53,902 nucleotides of DNA, taken from assembly GCA_021325635.1 (NCBI GenBank), contig JAJPGV010000054.1, forward strand, positions 1-53,902, given 5' to 3'. Shown piece after piece: positions 1 through 8,019 of the stretch. The notes beneath the pieces are model-generated. The model was not told the origin of the DNA and ran no database searches. It saw nothing but the letters and a program-made list of their open reading frames with translations. Position numbers and translations under genes: made by a program. The DNA is from Chloroflexota bacterium (GTDB lineage: Bacteria; Chloroflexota; JAJPGV01). Position 1 is the first letter of the stretch, and each line of letters begins with the position of its first letter.

Positions 1-69
1 ATCCTCGGGTTCGCACACGCCATTGGCTTCCGACCTGCTTCGCCCTCACCCGCCCACCTATTTTCATCC

Positions 70-100
70 CTGATGGTGCCCCGCCGGGGCATCGGTACTA
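70..100 (-). other. Small GC hairpin downstream of UbiD gene
   Basis: The arms TGCCCC and GGGGCA (77-82 and 86-91) are separated by 3 bases, just beyond the stop of the minus-strand UbiD gene. There is no T-run on the minus-strand side, so it lacks the second half of an intrinsic terminator. It may only stabilise the mRNA 3' end. Bases 1-69 hold no gene I can support. Confidence 0.2.
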
Positions 101-111
101 ATCCCGATTCC

Positions 112-1572
112 TCATGCGCCCTTCTGGTTGAAAAGGTGTGGCCACTTGCGCAGCGTGGCCTCCCGCAGCGCCGGGCTGTTCACCGCTACCGGCGGAAAAT
201 CGCTCAGCCAGCGGTACGGCCGGCAGGCGTTGATCACCAGGTTGTGCGCGGTGTAGCTCTGACGGCCCTCCGTGCCCGGCAGGGAGCGGTCCTCGGGCGG
301 GATGCGCGGGTCGAGCTGCCACACCGCGTTGCCCGGGATGACCGCCACGCCATGCTCGGGCGCGCAGCGGCTGGCGATGGCCCACATGACCTCGTGAACG
401 TTTTCGACGTCGACGTCGTCGTCCACCAGTACCCAGATGTGGTGGCCGCTGTACTGCGAGCCGCCCGGCGACAGCGCCTGAATCACCTCTGCGACGTGGC
501 CTTCGTGCTGCTGCCTCAGAGCCACGACCCGCATGTTCGGCCGGGCCAGGAAGTAGATGCGCTGGATGCCGCCGACGCCTGATCTCTCCAGCCGCTCCTG
601 CCACTCGATGTCATCGTTGCCCAGGTTGGGGTTGTAGTAGCCGCCGACGGGCCGAGTGGGTGGCTGGCCGAAGATGATCGGATTGTCGCGGTGGTAGACC
701 GCGGCTATCTCGACAACCAGCTCCGGCCGGCGTCCATGCGCGTAGTAGCCGGTCCACTCGCCGAATGGCCCTTCCGGGATGAGTCGCTCCGCCGGTGAGA
801 CGAGAAAGCCCTCCAGCGCGATCTCGCCGTTCGCCGGGATCGGCAGGCCCGTGACCTGCCCGCACACGACCGGGTATGGGCTGCCGTGGATGTAGCCGGC
901 TACTTCGAGCTCGGATACGCCCTCGGGCGCGTGGTAGATGCTCGACCCGGCCAGCGCGGTGAGCACCGGTTCCTGCCCCACGGAGATCACGATCGGGCAC
1001 TTCCGGCCTGCTTGCCAGTGCTTCTGCGCGATGCGGTAGCCATGTTTCCCGTGCTCGATGAACGCGGCGCAGGTGTGCGCATCGGCGATCGACACTCGGT
1101 ATGCCCCGGCGTTCACGAAGCCGGTGTCCGGGTCACGATTGATCACGCACACCCCCGTGCCTATGTACCGGCCGCCGTCGTTCTCGTGCCACTTCGGCAC
1201 CGGGAATTTCGCGACGTCCACGTCATTTCCGGTCTGCACGTTCTCGAGAACGGCCCCGCAAGCCATCTCCTGCCAGGGCACCGGTTTCATGTCGCGCATT
1301 CGCCGCCGCCACTCCTGGGCCATGTCCCGAGGCTCGCCCTCCAGCCCGAGCGCGATGGCCGTGCGCCGCGCGCTGGTGTAGAGGTTCGAGGCCACTCGGT
1401 AGCCGCTGGCATAGCCGGGCACGTCGTCGAACAGCAGGGCCGGCCCGCGCCGTTCGGTCATCAGTTCGGTAAGCGCGCCGATGTCCTCTTGCCAGGTGGC
1501 CCCGGCGACCTTACGCAGCTCTCCCCGCGCGTCGAGCCGGTCGAGGAACTCGCGCAAATCAGTCCACAACAT
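112..1572 (-). CDS. UbiD family (de)carboxylase, copy 1
   Basis: This 486-residue protein matches the UbiD/Fdc family in length and motifs. These cytoplasmic enzymes use prenylated FMN to decarboxylate aromatic or alpha,beta-unsaturated acids. The cofactor/metal segment NAGAYR gives Asn154 and Arg159. The motif PEGPFGEWTGYY supplies the two catalytic glutamates, Glu267 and Glu272, so the Arg-Glu-Glu triad of the family looks intact. The ATG start at 1572 gives the usual UbiD N-terminus (MLWTDLREFL). It lies 98 bases downstream of the minus-strand solute-binding protein and is probably co-transcribed with it. No UbiX prenyltransferase is in the window, so the cofactor must come from elsewhere. 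The substrate is unknown; the neighbours suggest an aromatic carboxylate. A second copy with the same SBP-UbiD order lies at 28439-29896. Confidence 0.93.
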   Translation of the reverse strand: MLWTDLREFLDRLDARGELRKVAGATWQEDIGALTELMTERRGPALLFDDVPGYASGYRVASNLYTSARRTAIALGLEGEPRDMAQEWRRRMRDMKPVPWQEMACGAVLENVQTGNDVDVAKFPVPKWHENDGGRYIGTGVCVINRDPDTGFVNAGAYRVSIADAHTCAAFIEHGKHGYRIAQKHWQAGRKCPIVISVGQEPVLTALAGSSIYHAPEGVSELEVAGYIHGSPYPVVCGQVTGLPIPANGEIALEGFLVSPAERLIPEGPFGEWTGYYAHGRRPELVVEIAAVYHRDNPIIFGQPPTRPVGGYYNPNLGNDDIEWQERLERSGVGGIQRIYFLARPNMRVVALRQQHEGHVAEVIQALSPGGSQYSGHHIWVLVDDDVDVENVHEVMWAIASRCAPEHGVAVIPGNAVWQLDPRIPPEDRSLPGTEGRQSYTAHNLVINACRPYRWLSDFPPVAVNSPALREATLRKWPHLFNQKGA

Positions 1573-1660
1573 GGCTGCTGCTCCCGTGCTGTCAGTCGTT
1601 GGCGCCCCGCGATGAACGCCACCGGCCGGGCGCGCGCCTCATTATGCCAGTCCCTAAAGC

Positions 1661-1683
1661 GCTGGTGCCGCTACTGCACCAGC
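1661..1683 (-). other. Hairpin at the SBP1 stop codon
   Basis: GCTGGTGC (1661-1668) and GCACCAGC (1676-1683) form a perfect 8-bp stem with a 7-base loop, overlapping the SBP1 stop. Only a short T-run (GCTTTAGG) follows on the minus strand. It could act as a partial terminator or mRNA stabiliser, letting the binding protein be made in excess over UbiD. That role is inferred. Confidence 0.35.
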
Positions 1684-2909
1684 TTCTGTGACAGCGACTG
1701 GGTCTCGCGCATGAACGGGTTGCCGGTCTCGGAGTTGAAGTCGATGTAGTCCTTCAGGCGGGCGGGGTTGGGCTTCGTCTCCGGGCTGCCGGCCGGCACG
1801 TCCAGCCGCCGGCTGTTGGTGTCGGCCGTCTTGGCCCAGTCGGCCTGCACGTCCTTGGACAGCAGCCAGTTGACGAACACCTTGGCCGCGTTCGGGTGTG
1901 GGGCGTGGTCGATGACCACCACGCCGCCGGAGCCCGGCGTGAGCACCTGGATCCTGGTCGGCAGGGTCTTCACGTCCTTGCCCAGGCCTTCGTCGAGGAA
2001 CGGGGCCAGGTACGGATCGACCACGCCGATGCCGATGGGATAGCGGGCGCGCACCACCCATTCGGTGAATTGACGCTTGTCGGTGCTGAGCACCGGCTGC
2101 TGATCCACCAGCAGCTTGGGCAGCGCATCCTCACCCAGCTCGCGCCGCAGAGCGGACATGGCCAGGGTACCCGCCCCGCCGGCTCGCGGGTCATAGATGA
2201 CGATCTTGCCCTTCCATTTGGGATCCAGCAGCTCCTGCGCGGTGTTGAGCTGGCTTTCCGGCACCGCGGTGCGGTTGACCTTGATCAGACTTGTGACGTA
2301 GGAGGTGATGGTGTAGACGTACTTCTTGCCCTTGTCGGCGAATCCGCCATCGAACCCGGCCAGCCAGTTGGCGTCGTTCAGGTTGTCCGGCAGCAGGACC
2401 TGTTCCTTGAAGGGCTGGAAGAAGCCTTTGGGAATGTAGGGGTACTGCGTGCTCACGCCGCCCACGAAGGCGTCCCAGGCGTACGTCCCGGCGGCTCGTT
2501 CGGCTTCCAGCCGCGGCATGAGCTGATCGGACGTCGTGCCGGTGTATTCGAGCTTGATGTCCGGGTAGGCCTGGCGGAATTTCATGATGACGCTGCGCTC
2601 TGCGTCCTGCGGCGGGCCGCCCAGCGTCAAGGTGCCCTCTTTCTTGGCGGCCGCGAGCACCTGGTCCCAGGTCGCGGCTGCCTCTCCGCTCGCAACCGCG
2701 ACGGGCTTCTGCGCAGTCTGCTCGGTGCTCTGACTCCTGGCGCTGGCTGGGCTCGACGGCGTGCCGGCGGCCGAGCCGCAGGCCGCGAGCGCCAGCCCCA
2801 GCGCGATTGCGCTGCCGATAACGGCGCTCCTGCCCACCGCGGACAGCTCCCTTCCGAGCTCTTGAATGCGTGGCGGGGTGTTCTTCTGGTCGAACATGCG
2901 GTGTATCAT
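1671..2909 (-). CDS. Extracellular solute-binding lipoprotein, ABC importer (SBP1)
   Basis: This 412-residue protein belongs to the FbpA/AfuA-like extracellular solute-binding family. A basic N-terminus and hydrophobic segment lead to the lipobox LAAC (Cys44), then an Ser/Ala/Thr-rich linker. The mature domain opens with WDQVLAAAKKEGTLTL, a family hallmark, and has the PKWKGKIVIYDPRAGG and HPNAAKVFVNWLLS segments seen in all six SBPs of this window. It should be a surface-anchored receptor delivering a solute to an ABC permease. No permease is adjacent; the only importer is at 18038-20850. The start is ambiguous: ATG at 2909 or ATG at 2897. A TATGAT element lies 7 bases before the 2897 ATG, so the message could be leaderless from there. 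Ligand unknown; aromatic acids are likely from context. Confidence 0.9.
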   Translation of the reverse strand: MIHRMFDQKNTPPRIQELGRELSAVGRSAVIGSAIALGLALAACGSAAGTPSSPASARSQSTEQTAQKPVAVASGEAAATWDQVLAAAKKEGTLTLGGPPQDAERSVIMKFRQAYPDIKLEYTGTTSDQLMPRLEAERAAGTYAWDAFVGGVSTQYPYIPKGFFQPFKEQVLLPDNLNDANWLAGFDGGFADKGKKYVYTITSYVTSLIKVNRTAVPESQLNTAQELLDPKWKGKIVIYDPRAGGAGTLAMSALRRELGEDALPKLLVDQQPVLSTDKRQFTEWVVRARYPIGIGVVDPYLAPFLDEGLGKDVKTLPTRIQVLTPGSGGVVVIDHAPHPNAAKVFVNWLLSKDVQADWAKTADTNSRRLDVPAGSPETKPNPARLKDYIDFNSETGNPFMRETQSLSQKLVQ

Positions 2910-2910
2910 A
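2905..2910 (-). promoter_or_regulatory. Candidate -10 element (TATGAT) for SBP1, possibly leaderless
   Basis: On the minus strand TATGAT is followed by seven bases and then ATG at 2897. That spacing is typical of leaderless transcripts. No Shine-Dalgarno sequence precedes either candidate start. The region 2910-2991 is the short divergent gap between SBP1 and the Rieske gene, and also contains the 10-bp palindrome CTCGATCGAG (2973-2982). Confidence 0.25.
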
Positions 2911-2991
2911 CTCGCGCCACGGGCACGTTCCACGGCTGCCTGGCAGTCTGCGGACAGCGCCCGCCGGGAAACCTCGATCGAGAGGACGAAC

Positions 2992-4296
2992 ATGCTGACC
3001 CGAGAAGAAAACGATCTCCTGACGCGCACCGATCGAGGCACGCCGGGCGGCGAGATGATGCGCCGTTACTGGCTGCCGGCCGCGCTTTCGGAAGAGCTCC
3101 CCGCGGGGGCCGACGCCCCGCTTCAGATTCGGCTGGTCGGCGAAGACCTGGTGCTGTTTCGCGATGATGACGGCCGGCCAGGGCTGCTTGGCCTGCATTG
3201 TCCGCACCGCGGCGCGGACCTGAGCTACGGCCGGGTGGAGGACGGCGGCCTGCGCTGTGTCTATCACGGCTGGCTGTTCGACGTCAGTGGGCAGTGCCGC
3301 GATCAACCCGGGGAGCCTGAGGGCAGCGACTTCTGCCGCAAGGTTCGGCAGCTGTCCTATCCGTGCCAGGAGCTTGGTGGCGTGATCTTCGCCTATCTCG
3401 GCCCCGGCGAGCCTCCGCTGCTGCCGCGCTACGAGTTCCTCACCGTGCCTGAGGAGCAGCGGTTCGTCTCCAAGAACTACCAGGACTGCAACTACCTGCA
3501 GGGCAGCGAGGGCAATATCGACCCGGTGCACAACAATTTGCTGCACCATCCCAACACCAATCTCGAGCACACCGGGGTGGACGGCTACCAGGGCTTTCGC
3601 GGCGGCCGTGGTCCGGTTCCCGGCCTGCAAAGGCTGGATTGCGAGGTGACCCGCTTCGGCCTGGAGCTGTGCGACACCACGCCTGCTTCACCAGGCCAGG
3701 ACAACCTGCGCACCTACAACTTCGTCATGCCCAGCCTGACCGTTTTCCCCGGGCCCATGGGCGGCAAGCGCGGCTACTCCGGCAACTGGCACGTCCCTAT
3801 CGACAACGTGAGCCACTTCAAGTACACCTTCATCTTCAACCGCTACGAGCCCATCGACCGCGACCTGGCTCGCCGGCGGCTGGGCCTTGGCCTGAATCCC
3901 GATTACCGTCTGGTGCAGAACAAATCGAACCGCTACATGCAGGACCGCGCCGCCATGAAGACCCACAGCTACAGCGGCATCCAAGGCTTCGCGGCGCAGG
4001 ATACCTGGGCCATTGAGGGTATGGGCCCGATCTACGACCGCACTCAGGAGCACCTGGGCTACAGCGACAAGATCATCGTCGCCGCGCGCAAGCAGCTGCT
4101 GAAAGCCGTCGAGGACGTGCGCCAGGGCAAGGATCCTCAGCACGTGACCCGCGATCCCGCCGGCAACAGCTTCCCGGACATGGTCGTGTGGGTGGAGACG
4201 GTTCCCGAGGGCACCGACTGGCGGCAGTTCCGCCGGCAGGTGCAGGCGCAAATGGAGCAGGCGGCGGCTCAGCCGGCCGCCGCGCCGGTGGCGTAA
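2992..4296 (+). CDS. Rieske oxygenase alpha subunit, phthalate 4,5-dioxygenase-like
   Basis: A 434-residue Rieske non-haem iron oxygenase that would hydroxylate an aromatic ring using electrons from a separate reductase. The opening TREENDLLTRTDRGTPGGEM and the RRYWLPAALSEELP segment are typical of the phthalate 4,5-dioxygenase branch. The [2Fe-2S] ligands are present as CPHRG (Cys-x-His) and CVYHGW (Cys-x2-His). The catalytic iron triad is DPVHNNLLH (Asp-x2-His-x4-His). The ATG at 2992 is preceded by AGAGGA. It is the first gene of the long plus-strand cluster ending at 12792, which also encodes a Pht4-like dehydrogenase. No beta subunit is adjacent, as expected for this homomeric type. Substrate assignment to phthalate is inference. 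Confidence 0.9.
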   Translation: MLTREENDLLTRTDRGTPGGEMMRRYWLPAALSEELPAGADAPLQIRLVGEDLVLFRDDDGRPGLLGLHCPHRGADLSYGRVEDGGLRCVYHGWLFDVSGQCRDQPGEPEGSDFCRKVRQLSYPCQELGGVIFAYLGPGEPPLLPRYEFLTVPEEQRFVSKNYQDCNYLQGSEGNIDPVHNNLLHHPNTNLEHTGVDGYQGFRGGRGPVPGLQRLDCEVTRFGLELCDTTPASPGQDNLRTYNFVMPSLTVFPGPMGGKRGYSGNWHVPIDNVSHFKYTFIFNRYEPIDRDLARRRLGLGLNPDYRLVQNKSNRYMQDRAAMKTHSYSGIQGFAAQDTWAIEGMGPIYDRTQEHLGYSDKIIVAARKQLLKAVEDVRQGKDPQHVTRDPAGNSFPDMVVWVETVPEGTDWRQFRRQVQAQMEQAAAQPAAAPVA

Positions 4297-4337
4297 GCTT
4301 CGCGCGCGAGTTAGGCAAGAGAAAAGGAAGTAACGAC

Positions 4338-5138
4338 TTGGCAACAGTGACAATCCCGCAGCTCAACCGCATGAAGAGCGAAGGGCACAAGATCGTGGTT
4401 ATGACGGCCTATGACTTCGAGATGGCGCGCATCGTCGATCGGGCCGGCGTCGAAATGATCCTGGTGGGCGACAGCGGCGGTCGCTACGCGCTTGGCTACG
4501 AGAGCTTCAATCCGGTCACCCTGGACGAGATGATCCTGCTGACGAGATCGGTCAGCCGCGGCGCCAAGAACGCGATGGTGGTTGGCGATCTGCCATTCAT
4601 GTCATACCAGGTGAGCGTCGAGGATGCCTTGCGCAGCGCCGGCCGCATGATGAAGGAGGCCAACGCCGACGCGGTCAAGCTGGAGGGCGGCGAGGATTTC
4701 GCGCCGGCGGTTCGGGCGCTGGTCAAGGCCGGGATCCCCGTCATGGCGCACATGGGCATTACACCCATGATGGCCATCGGCTCCGGCGGCTATCTGAACC
4801 AGGACGTGAAGCCCATCGAAGACCAGATCCGCCGCGATGCGCTGGCGCTGCAGGACGCCGGAGCCTTTTCGGTGGTCTTCACTCGCGTGCCCCCACCGTT
4901 GGCGACCGCGCTGACCAAGGAGCTGCGCATCCCCACGCTGGCTGGTGGCGGCGCGGGCGACGATTGTGACGGACAGGTGTGCGTCATGCATGGCGTGTTC
5001 GGCCTCACCGTCGACGAGCTGGAGACTCCGAAGGCCATCTACGGCCCCCTGGTGAAACCCATCCTGGAAACGGCCGAGGCCTTCGTTGCCGACGTGCGCG
5101 CCGGCCGCCCGGTGCGATCCCGCCGCGACAACGCCTGA
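4338..5138 (+). CDS. PanB-like (ketopantoate hydroxymethyltransferase family) protein lacking the catalytic Glu
   Basis: A 266-residue TIM-barrel protein of the PanB family. Genuine PanB transfers a hydroxymethyl group to 2-oxoisovalerate in pantothenate synthesis. The metal ligands are in place: Asp45 (VGDSGG), Asp84 (VVGDLPF) and Glu116 (VKLEGG). In authentic PanB the general-base glutamate sits in VLECVP; here the segment reads VFTRVP, with Thr182 at that position. The glycine loop is also altered (LAGGGAG instead of IGIGAG). The gene sits between a Rieske oxygenase and a LigB-like dioxygenase, so it more likely acts as an aldolase/lyase-type catabolic enzyme than in vitamin synthesis. The TTG start at 4338 is chosen because AAGGAAG lies 7 bases upstream and the family N-terminus begins there. 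Confidence 0.85.
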   Translation: MATVTIPQLNRMKSEGHKIVVMTAYDFEMARIVDRAGVEMILVGDSGGRYALGYESFNPVTLDEMILLTRSVSRGAKNAMVVGDLPFMSYQVSVEDALRSAGRMMKEANADAVKLEGGEDFAPAVRALVKAGIPVMAHMGITPMMAIGSGGYLNQDVKPIEDQIRRDALALQDAGAFSVVFTRVPPPLATALTKELRIPTLAGGGAGDDCDGQVCVMHGVFGLTVDELETPKAIYGPLVKPILETAEAFVADVRAGRPVRSRRDNA

Positions 5139-5154
5139 TTCGGGAGGAGAAGAG

Positions 5155-6120
5155 ATGGCGCAGATTATCGCCGGCATGGCTTCCTCCCATGCGCTGGCGC
5201 TGATGGATCCCGATTCGTGGGATGACCGCCGGCGCATGACCCGCGGCCGCTTTCAAAAGGTCTATGGCTACGAGCCGGCCGAGCAGCCCGAGGTGGCCGA
5301 GCAGAGCCCCGAGTTCAGCAAGACGCACTACGCCAACATCGAGCGCGGCCTTCAGGATCTCAAGGCTCGCCTGGCTGAGCTGAAGCCGGACGCGCTGATC
5401 CTCATTGGTGACGACCAGAATGAGAATTACCGCCAGGACAACCTGCCTCAGTTCGCCATCTTCACCGGCGAAAGGGTCACGACCGTCGACCACGAGTCCG
5501 GCCAGAAGCGCGAGTTCGTTTGCGCCGCTGACCTTGCGCGCGACGTCCTCGAGCGCAGCGTGGAGAGCGGCGTGGACATGGCCTCCTCGGCCACCTTTCC
5601 GGATGGCCGTCTTCGCTCGCACGCCCATGCCCAGGTGCTGAATTACATGGACGTGCAGGTGCCTGTGGTCTTGGTCTTCGTCAATGCCATCAACGTCCCG
5701 GCGGCAACCCCGGCTCGCTGCTACGAGGTTGGGCAGCGGCTGCGCCAGGCCGTCGAGCAATCCGGCGCAGCCGGACGCGTGGTCCTGTACGCCTCCGGCG
5801 GGCTTTCGCACTTCACCTCCGGCTATCCGTGGCCGCACTACAAGGGGCCGCACACGCTCGGCTCCATTTGCCGTGACTTCGATGGCCGGCTCGTGGGCCT
5901 CATGCGCGAAGGGCGCTCTTCGGAAGTCGCCAAGCTGTCGTCGCTGGACCTGATCGAGAACGGTGACATCGAGTTCCGGCAGTGGATCGTGCTGCTGGGC
6001 GCGCTGGGCAGCGAACGGCCCGCCTGGCTGGAGTACGAGCCGCTGTTCCGCGGTCTCATCGGCATGGCGGTTGGGTACTGGCCGCTGGAGAGCCAGAGGA
6101 CACTAGCGGGCGCTCGCTGA
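5155..6120 (+). CDS. Class III extradiol dioxygenase, LigB-like
   Basis: A 321-residue protein of the LigB superfamily, related to the beta subunit of protocatechuate 4,5-dioxygenase, which opens catechol-type rings next to the hydroxyls. His12 (MASSHALAL) matches the first iron ligand. His219 (GGLSHF) matches the catalytic histidine. Glu273 (GDIEF) matches the acidic ligand. The second iron ligand, normally His in an N-D-H motif, aligns with Gln88 in IGDDQNENY. I recall related uncharacterised LigB-like proteins with a GDDQ motif, so this may be a subfamily trait. ATG 5155 follows a strong GGGAGGAGAAG. It lies 16 bases after the PanB-like gene and upstream of two meta-cleavage-type hydrolases, which fits a ring-opening role. 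Confidence 0.85.
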   Translation: MAQIIAGMASSHALALMDPDSWDDRRRMTRGRFQKVYGYEPAEQPEVAEQSPEFSKTHYANIERGLQDLKARLAELKPDALILIGDDQNENYRQDNLPQFAIFTGERVTTVDHESGQKREFVCAADLARDVLERSVESGVDMASSATFPDGRLRSHAHAQVLNYMDVQVPVVLVFVNAINVPAATPARCYEVGQRLRQAVEQSGAAGRVVLYASGGLSHFTSGYPWPHYKGPHTLGSICRDFDGRLVGLMREGRSSEVAKLSSLDLIENGDIEFRQWIVLLGALGSERPAWLEYEPLFRGLIGMAVGYWPLESQRTLAGAR

Positions 6121-6202
6121 CCGCGCCGCAGCGCACGGGCTGGGGTGTACCATTGGGCGGCACATTCGCGATTCACCTTTCATAGGCACACAGGGGAGAG
6201 AC

Positions 6203-7057
6203 ATGGCTGATATGACTTTGCGCTCTCGGTTTGTTCTGGCCGGGCGCATCCGCACGCACTACACCGAGGCCGGCGGCAACGGTCCGGCAGTCGTGCTGTG
6301 CCACGGCGGCGGTCCCGGCTCGTCCGGCGAGGCAGGCTTCGCGCGCATCATGCCGCTGCTGGCCGACAAGTTCCAGGTCTACGCACCCGATGGCGTGGGC
6401 GGCTTCGGCGAGACCGATCCCTATTGGCCCGTCAACGAGGGCACGCAGAGCCGCACCGACCAACTCGAAGCGTTCATCGATGCGCTCTGTCTCGACCAGA
6501 TTTGCCTGGCCGGCAACTCGCAGGGCGCCTGGGTAGCCGCCAAATATGCATTGGAGCATCCCGATCGGGTTCGCAAGCTGTTCCTCATCAGCAGCCTCAC
6601 GATCGCTGGGGCTATGGGTGTCCCGACGCCGGTTACCGAGGGCATGAAGGCCCTGCGCAGCTACGATGGCACGAAGCAATCCATGCGCCAGGTGATGGAG
6701 GCGCTGGTGTATGACAAGTCCGTCGTCACCGATCAGCTGATCGAGATCCGCAACGAGGCAGCCAACCGGCCGGGCGCTCCCGCGGCCAGGGACGCCTTCG
6801 AGCAGGGCCAGGCTCGGCTGGCCAAGGACCCCAACCTGCGCCTCAAGTTCGAGGTGATCCATACCCTGCCCCGGCTGGCCATCCCGACCGTCTTCGCCTG
6901 GGGCGAGCAGGACACCTTCGCGCCGCCGGAGATTGGACGCGAGCTGCAGAAGCTGCTGCCCAACGTGCCCTTTCACTTCATACCGAAAGCGGGACACCAG
7001 GTGCAGACGGACCAGCCGCAAGCGCTGGCCGACCTCATGCTGGCGCACTTCAGCTGA
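6203..7057 (+). CDS. Alpha/beta hydrolase, meta-cleavage-product hydrolase type (copy 1)
   Basis: A 284-residue alpha/beta hydrolase of the MhpC/BphD type. These enzymes cut a C-C bond in the ring-opened product of extradiol cleavage. HGGGPGSSG forms the oxyanion loop. The nucleophile elbow is GNSQGAW with Ser106. The acid lies in WGEQDTF and the catalytic His in AGHQVQ. The start ATG has GGGGAGAG upstream. It lies 82 bases downstream of the LigB-like gene and 19 bases upstream of a paralogue, so the pair may handle two different ring-fission products. Esterase activity is the alternative. Confidence 0.88.
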   Translation: MADMTLRSRFVLAGRIRTHYTEAGGNGPAVVLCHGGGPGSSGEAGFARIMPLLADKFQVYAPDGVGGFGETDPYWPVNEGTQSRTDQLEAFIDALCLDQICLAGNSQGAWVAAKYALEHPDRVRKLFLISSLTIAGAMGVPTPVTEGMKALRSYDGTKQSMRQVMEALVYDKSVVTDQLIEIRNEAANRPGAPAARDAFEQGQARLAKDPNLRLKFEVIHTLPRLAIPTVFAWGEQDTFAPPEIGRELQKLLPNVPFHFIPKAGHQVQTDQPQALADLMLAHFS

Positions 7058-7076
7058 CCGGGGCTAGGGAGTAAGC

Positions 7077-7952
7077 GTGTCCACAGTCTTGGATTCCCAC
7101 TGGGTCGTCGTGCCCCAGGTCGCGGCCATGCGCGAGACGGTCTACGGCGTCAGGACCCATTACACCCACGCCGGACGGGGCGAGCCGGTGGTGCTCGTTC
7201 ACGGCGGCGGTCCGGGCTCGTCGGGCCTCAGCGGCTGGGCCAACATGATCCCCGAGCTGGCCCGGCGCTACGAGGTCTTTGCCATCGATCTCATCGGCGC
7301 CGGGTTCACCGACAAGCCGCGGGTGGAGTATTCGTTCCAGACGCAGGTGAACCACGTCGCCGGTTTCATCGACACCTTGAACCTTGGGTCCGTGCGGATG
7401 GTTGGCAACTCGCAGGGCGCTTACGTCGCCATCAAGTACGTGCTGGACCACCCGGGCCGGGTGAAGTCTGCCGCGCTGATCAGCACCGGTACGCTGGCCA
7501 AGGCGATGGGCTTGAGCGACGACGGAAAGGCTGCCCCGCTGCCTCGCTTCGACGGCACCAGGGAGTCGCTCGAGAGCTTCATGAGCCTGATCGTCAACGA
7601 CCCCAGCAAGCTGACGAAGGAGCTCATCGACTCTCGCTTCGAGGCCGCCAGCACTCCCGGCCATAGAGAGATGATGGAGTCCCTGGATACCTATCGGAAG
7701 GTCATGCAGTCCGATCCGAACCAGCGCCAGGTCTACGACGTGAAGGCTCGACTGCCCATGCTCACGCTGCCCTGGTGCATGATCTGGGGCGCGGCGGACC
7801 GTACGGCGCCGCTCGACCCGCTGGGCCACCGCATGCACGCCCTGTTCCCGAACATTCCCTTCCACGTGGTCGAAGGCTCGGGGCACCAGGTGCAGAATGA
7901 CAAGCCCGAGGAATGCAACCGGCTGGTGATGTCCTTCTTTGAGGCAAACTAG
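7077..7952 (+). CDS. Alpha/beta hydrolase, meta-cleavage-product hydrolase type (copy 2)
   Basis: A 291-residue paralogue of the preceding gene. It has HGGGPGSSG, the nucleophile motif GNSQGAY (Ser112), an acid in WGAADRTAP and a His in GSGHQVQ. The GTG start at 7077 is preceded by TAGGGAG. The order hydrolase 1-hydrolase 2 with a 19-base gap indicates one transcript. Both copies retain the full catalytic triad, so neither looks like a decaying duplicate. Confidence 0.88.
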   Translation: MSTVLDSHWVVVPQVAAMRETVYGVRTHYTHAGRGEPVVLVHGGGPGSSGLSGWANMIPELARRYEVFAIDLIGAGFTDKPRVEYSFQTQVNHVAGFIDTLNLGSVRMVGNSQGAYVAIKYVLDHPGRVKSAALISTGTLAKAMGLSDDGKAAPLPRFDGTRESLESFMSLIVNDPSKLTKELIDSRFEAASTPGHREMMESLDTYRKVMQSDPNQRQVYDVKARLPMLTLPWCMIWGAADRTAPLDPLGHRMHALFPNIPFHVVEGSGHQVQNDKPEECNRLVMSFFEAN

Positions 7953-7961
7953 CTCGCCTCG

Positions 7962-7976
7962 CGCCGCCAGGCGGCG
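7962..7976 (+). other. GC hairpin between hydrolase 2 and yceI-like gene
   Basis: CGCCGCC and GGCGGCG (7962-7968, 7970-7976) are perfect complements around a single A, followed by AATTA rather than a T-run. The inner pairs must open to make a loop. It may modulate read-through within the cluster; this is weak evidence. Confidence 0.2.
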
Positions 7977-8019
7977 AATTACCCAGGCCGCGAAGGCCGG
8001 CCGGAAGGGATAGCGTCCC

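Noticed and set aside
1896-3167. 423-codon plus-strand open frame opposite SBP1
   Set aside because: It overlaps SBP1 on the other strand and the Rieske gene in another frame, and has low-complexity Arg/His-rich sequence.
4338-5138. PanB-like gene considered as a pantothenate biosynthesis gene
   Set aside because: No panC or panD is near, the catalytic Glu is missing and all neighbours are catabolic.
7962-7976. Intrinsic terminator between hydrolase 2 and YceI genes
   Set aside because: The hairpin is short, has almost no loop and lacks a T-run, and the gene spacing fits one operon.
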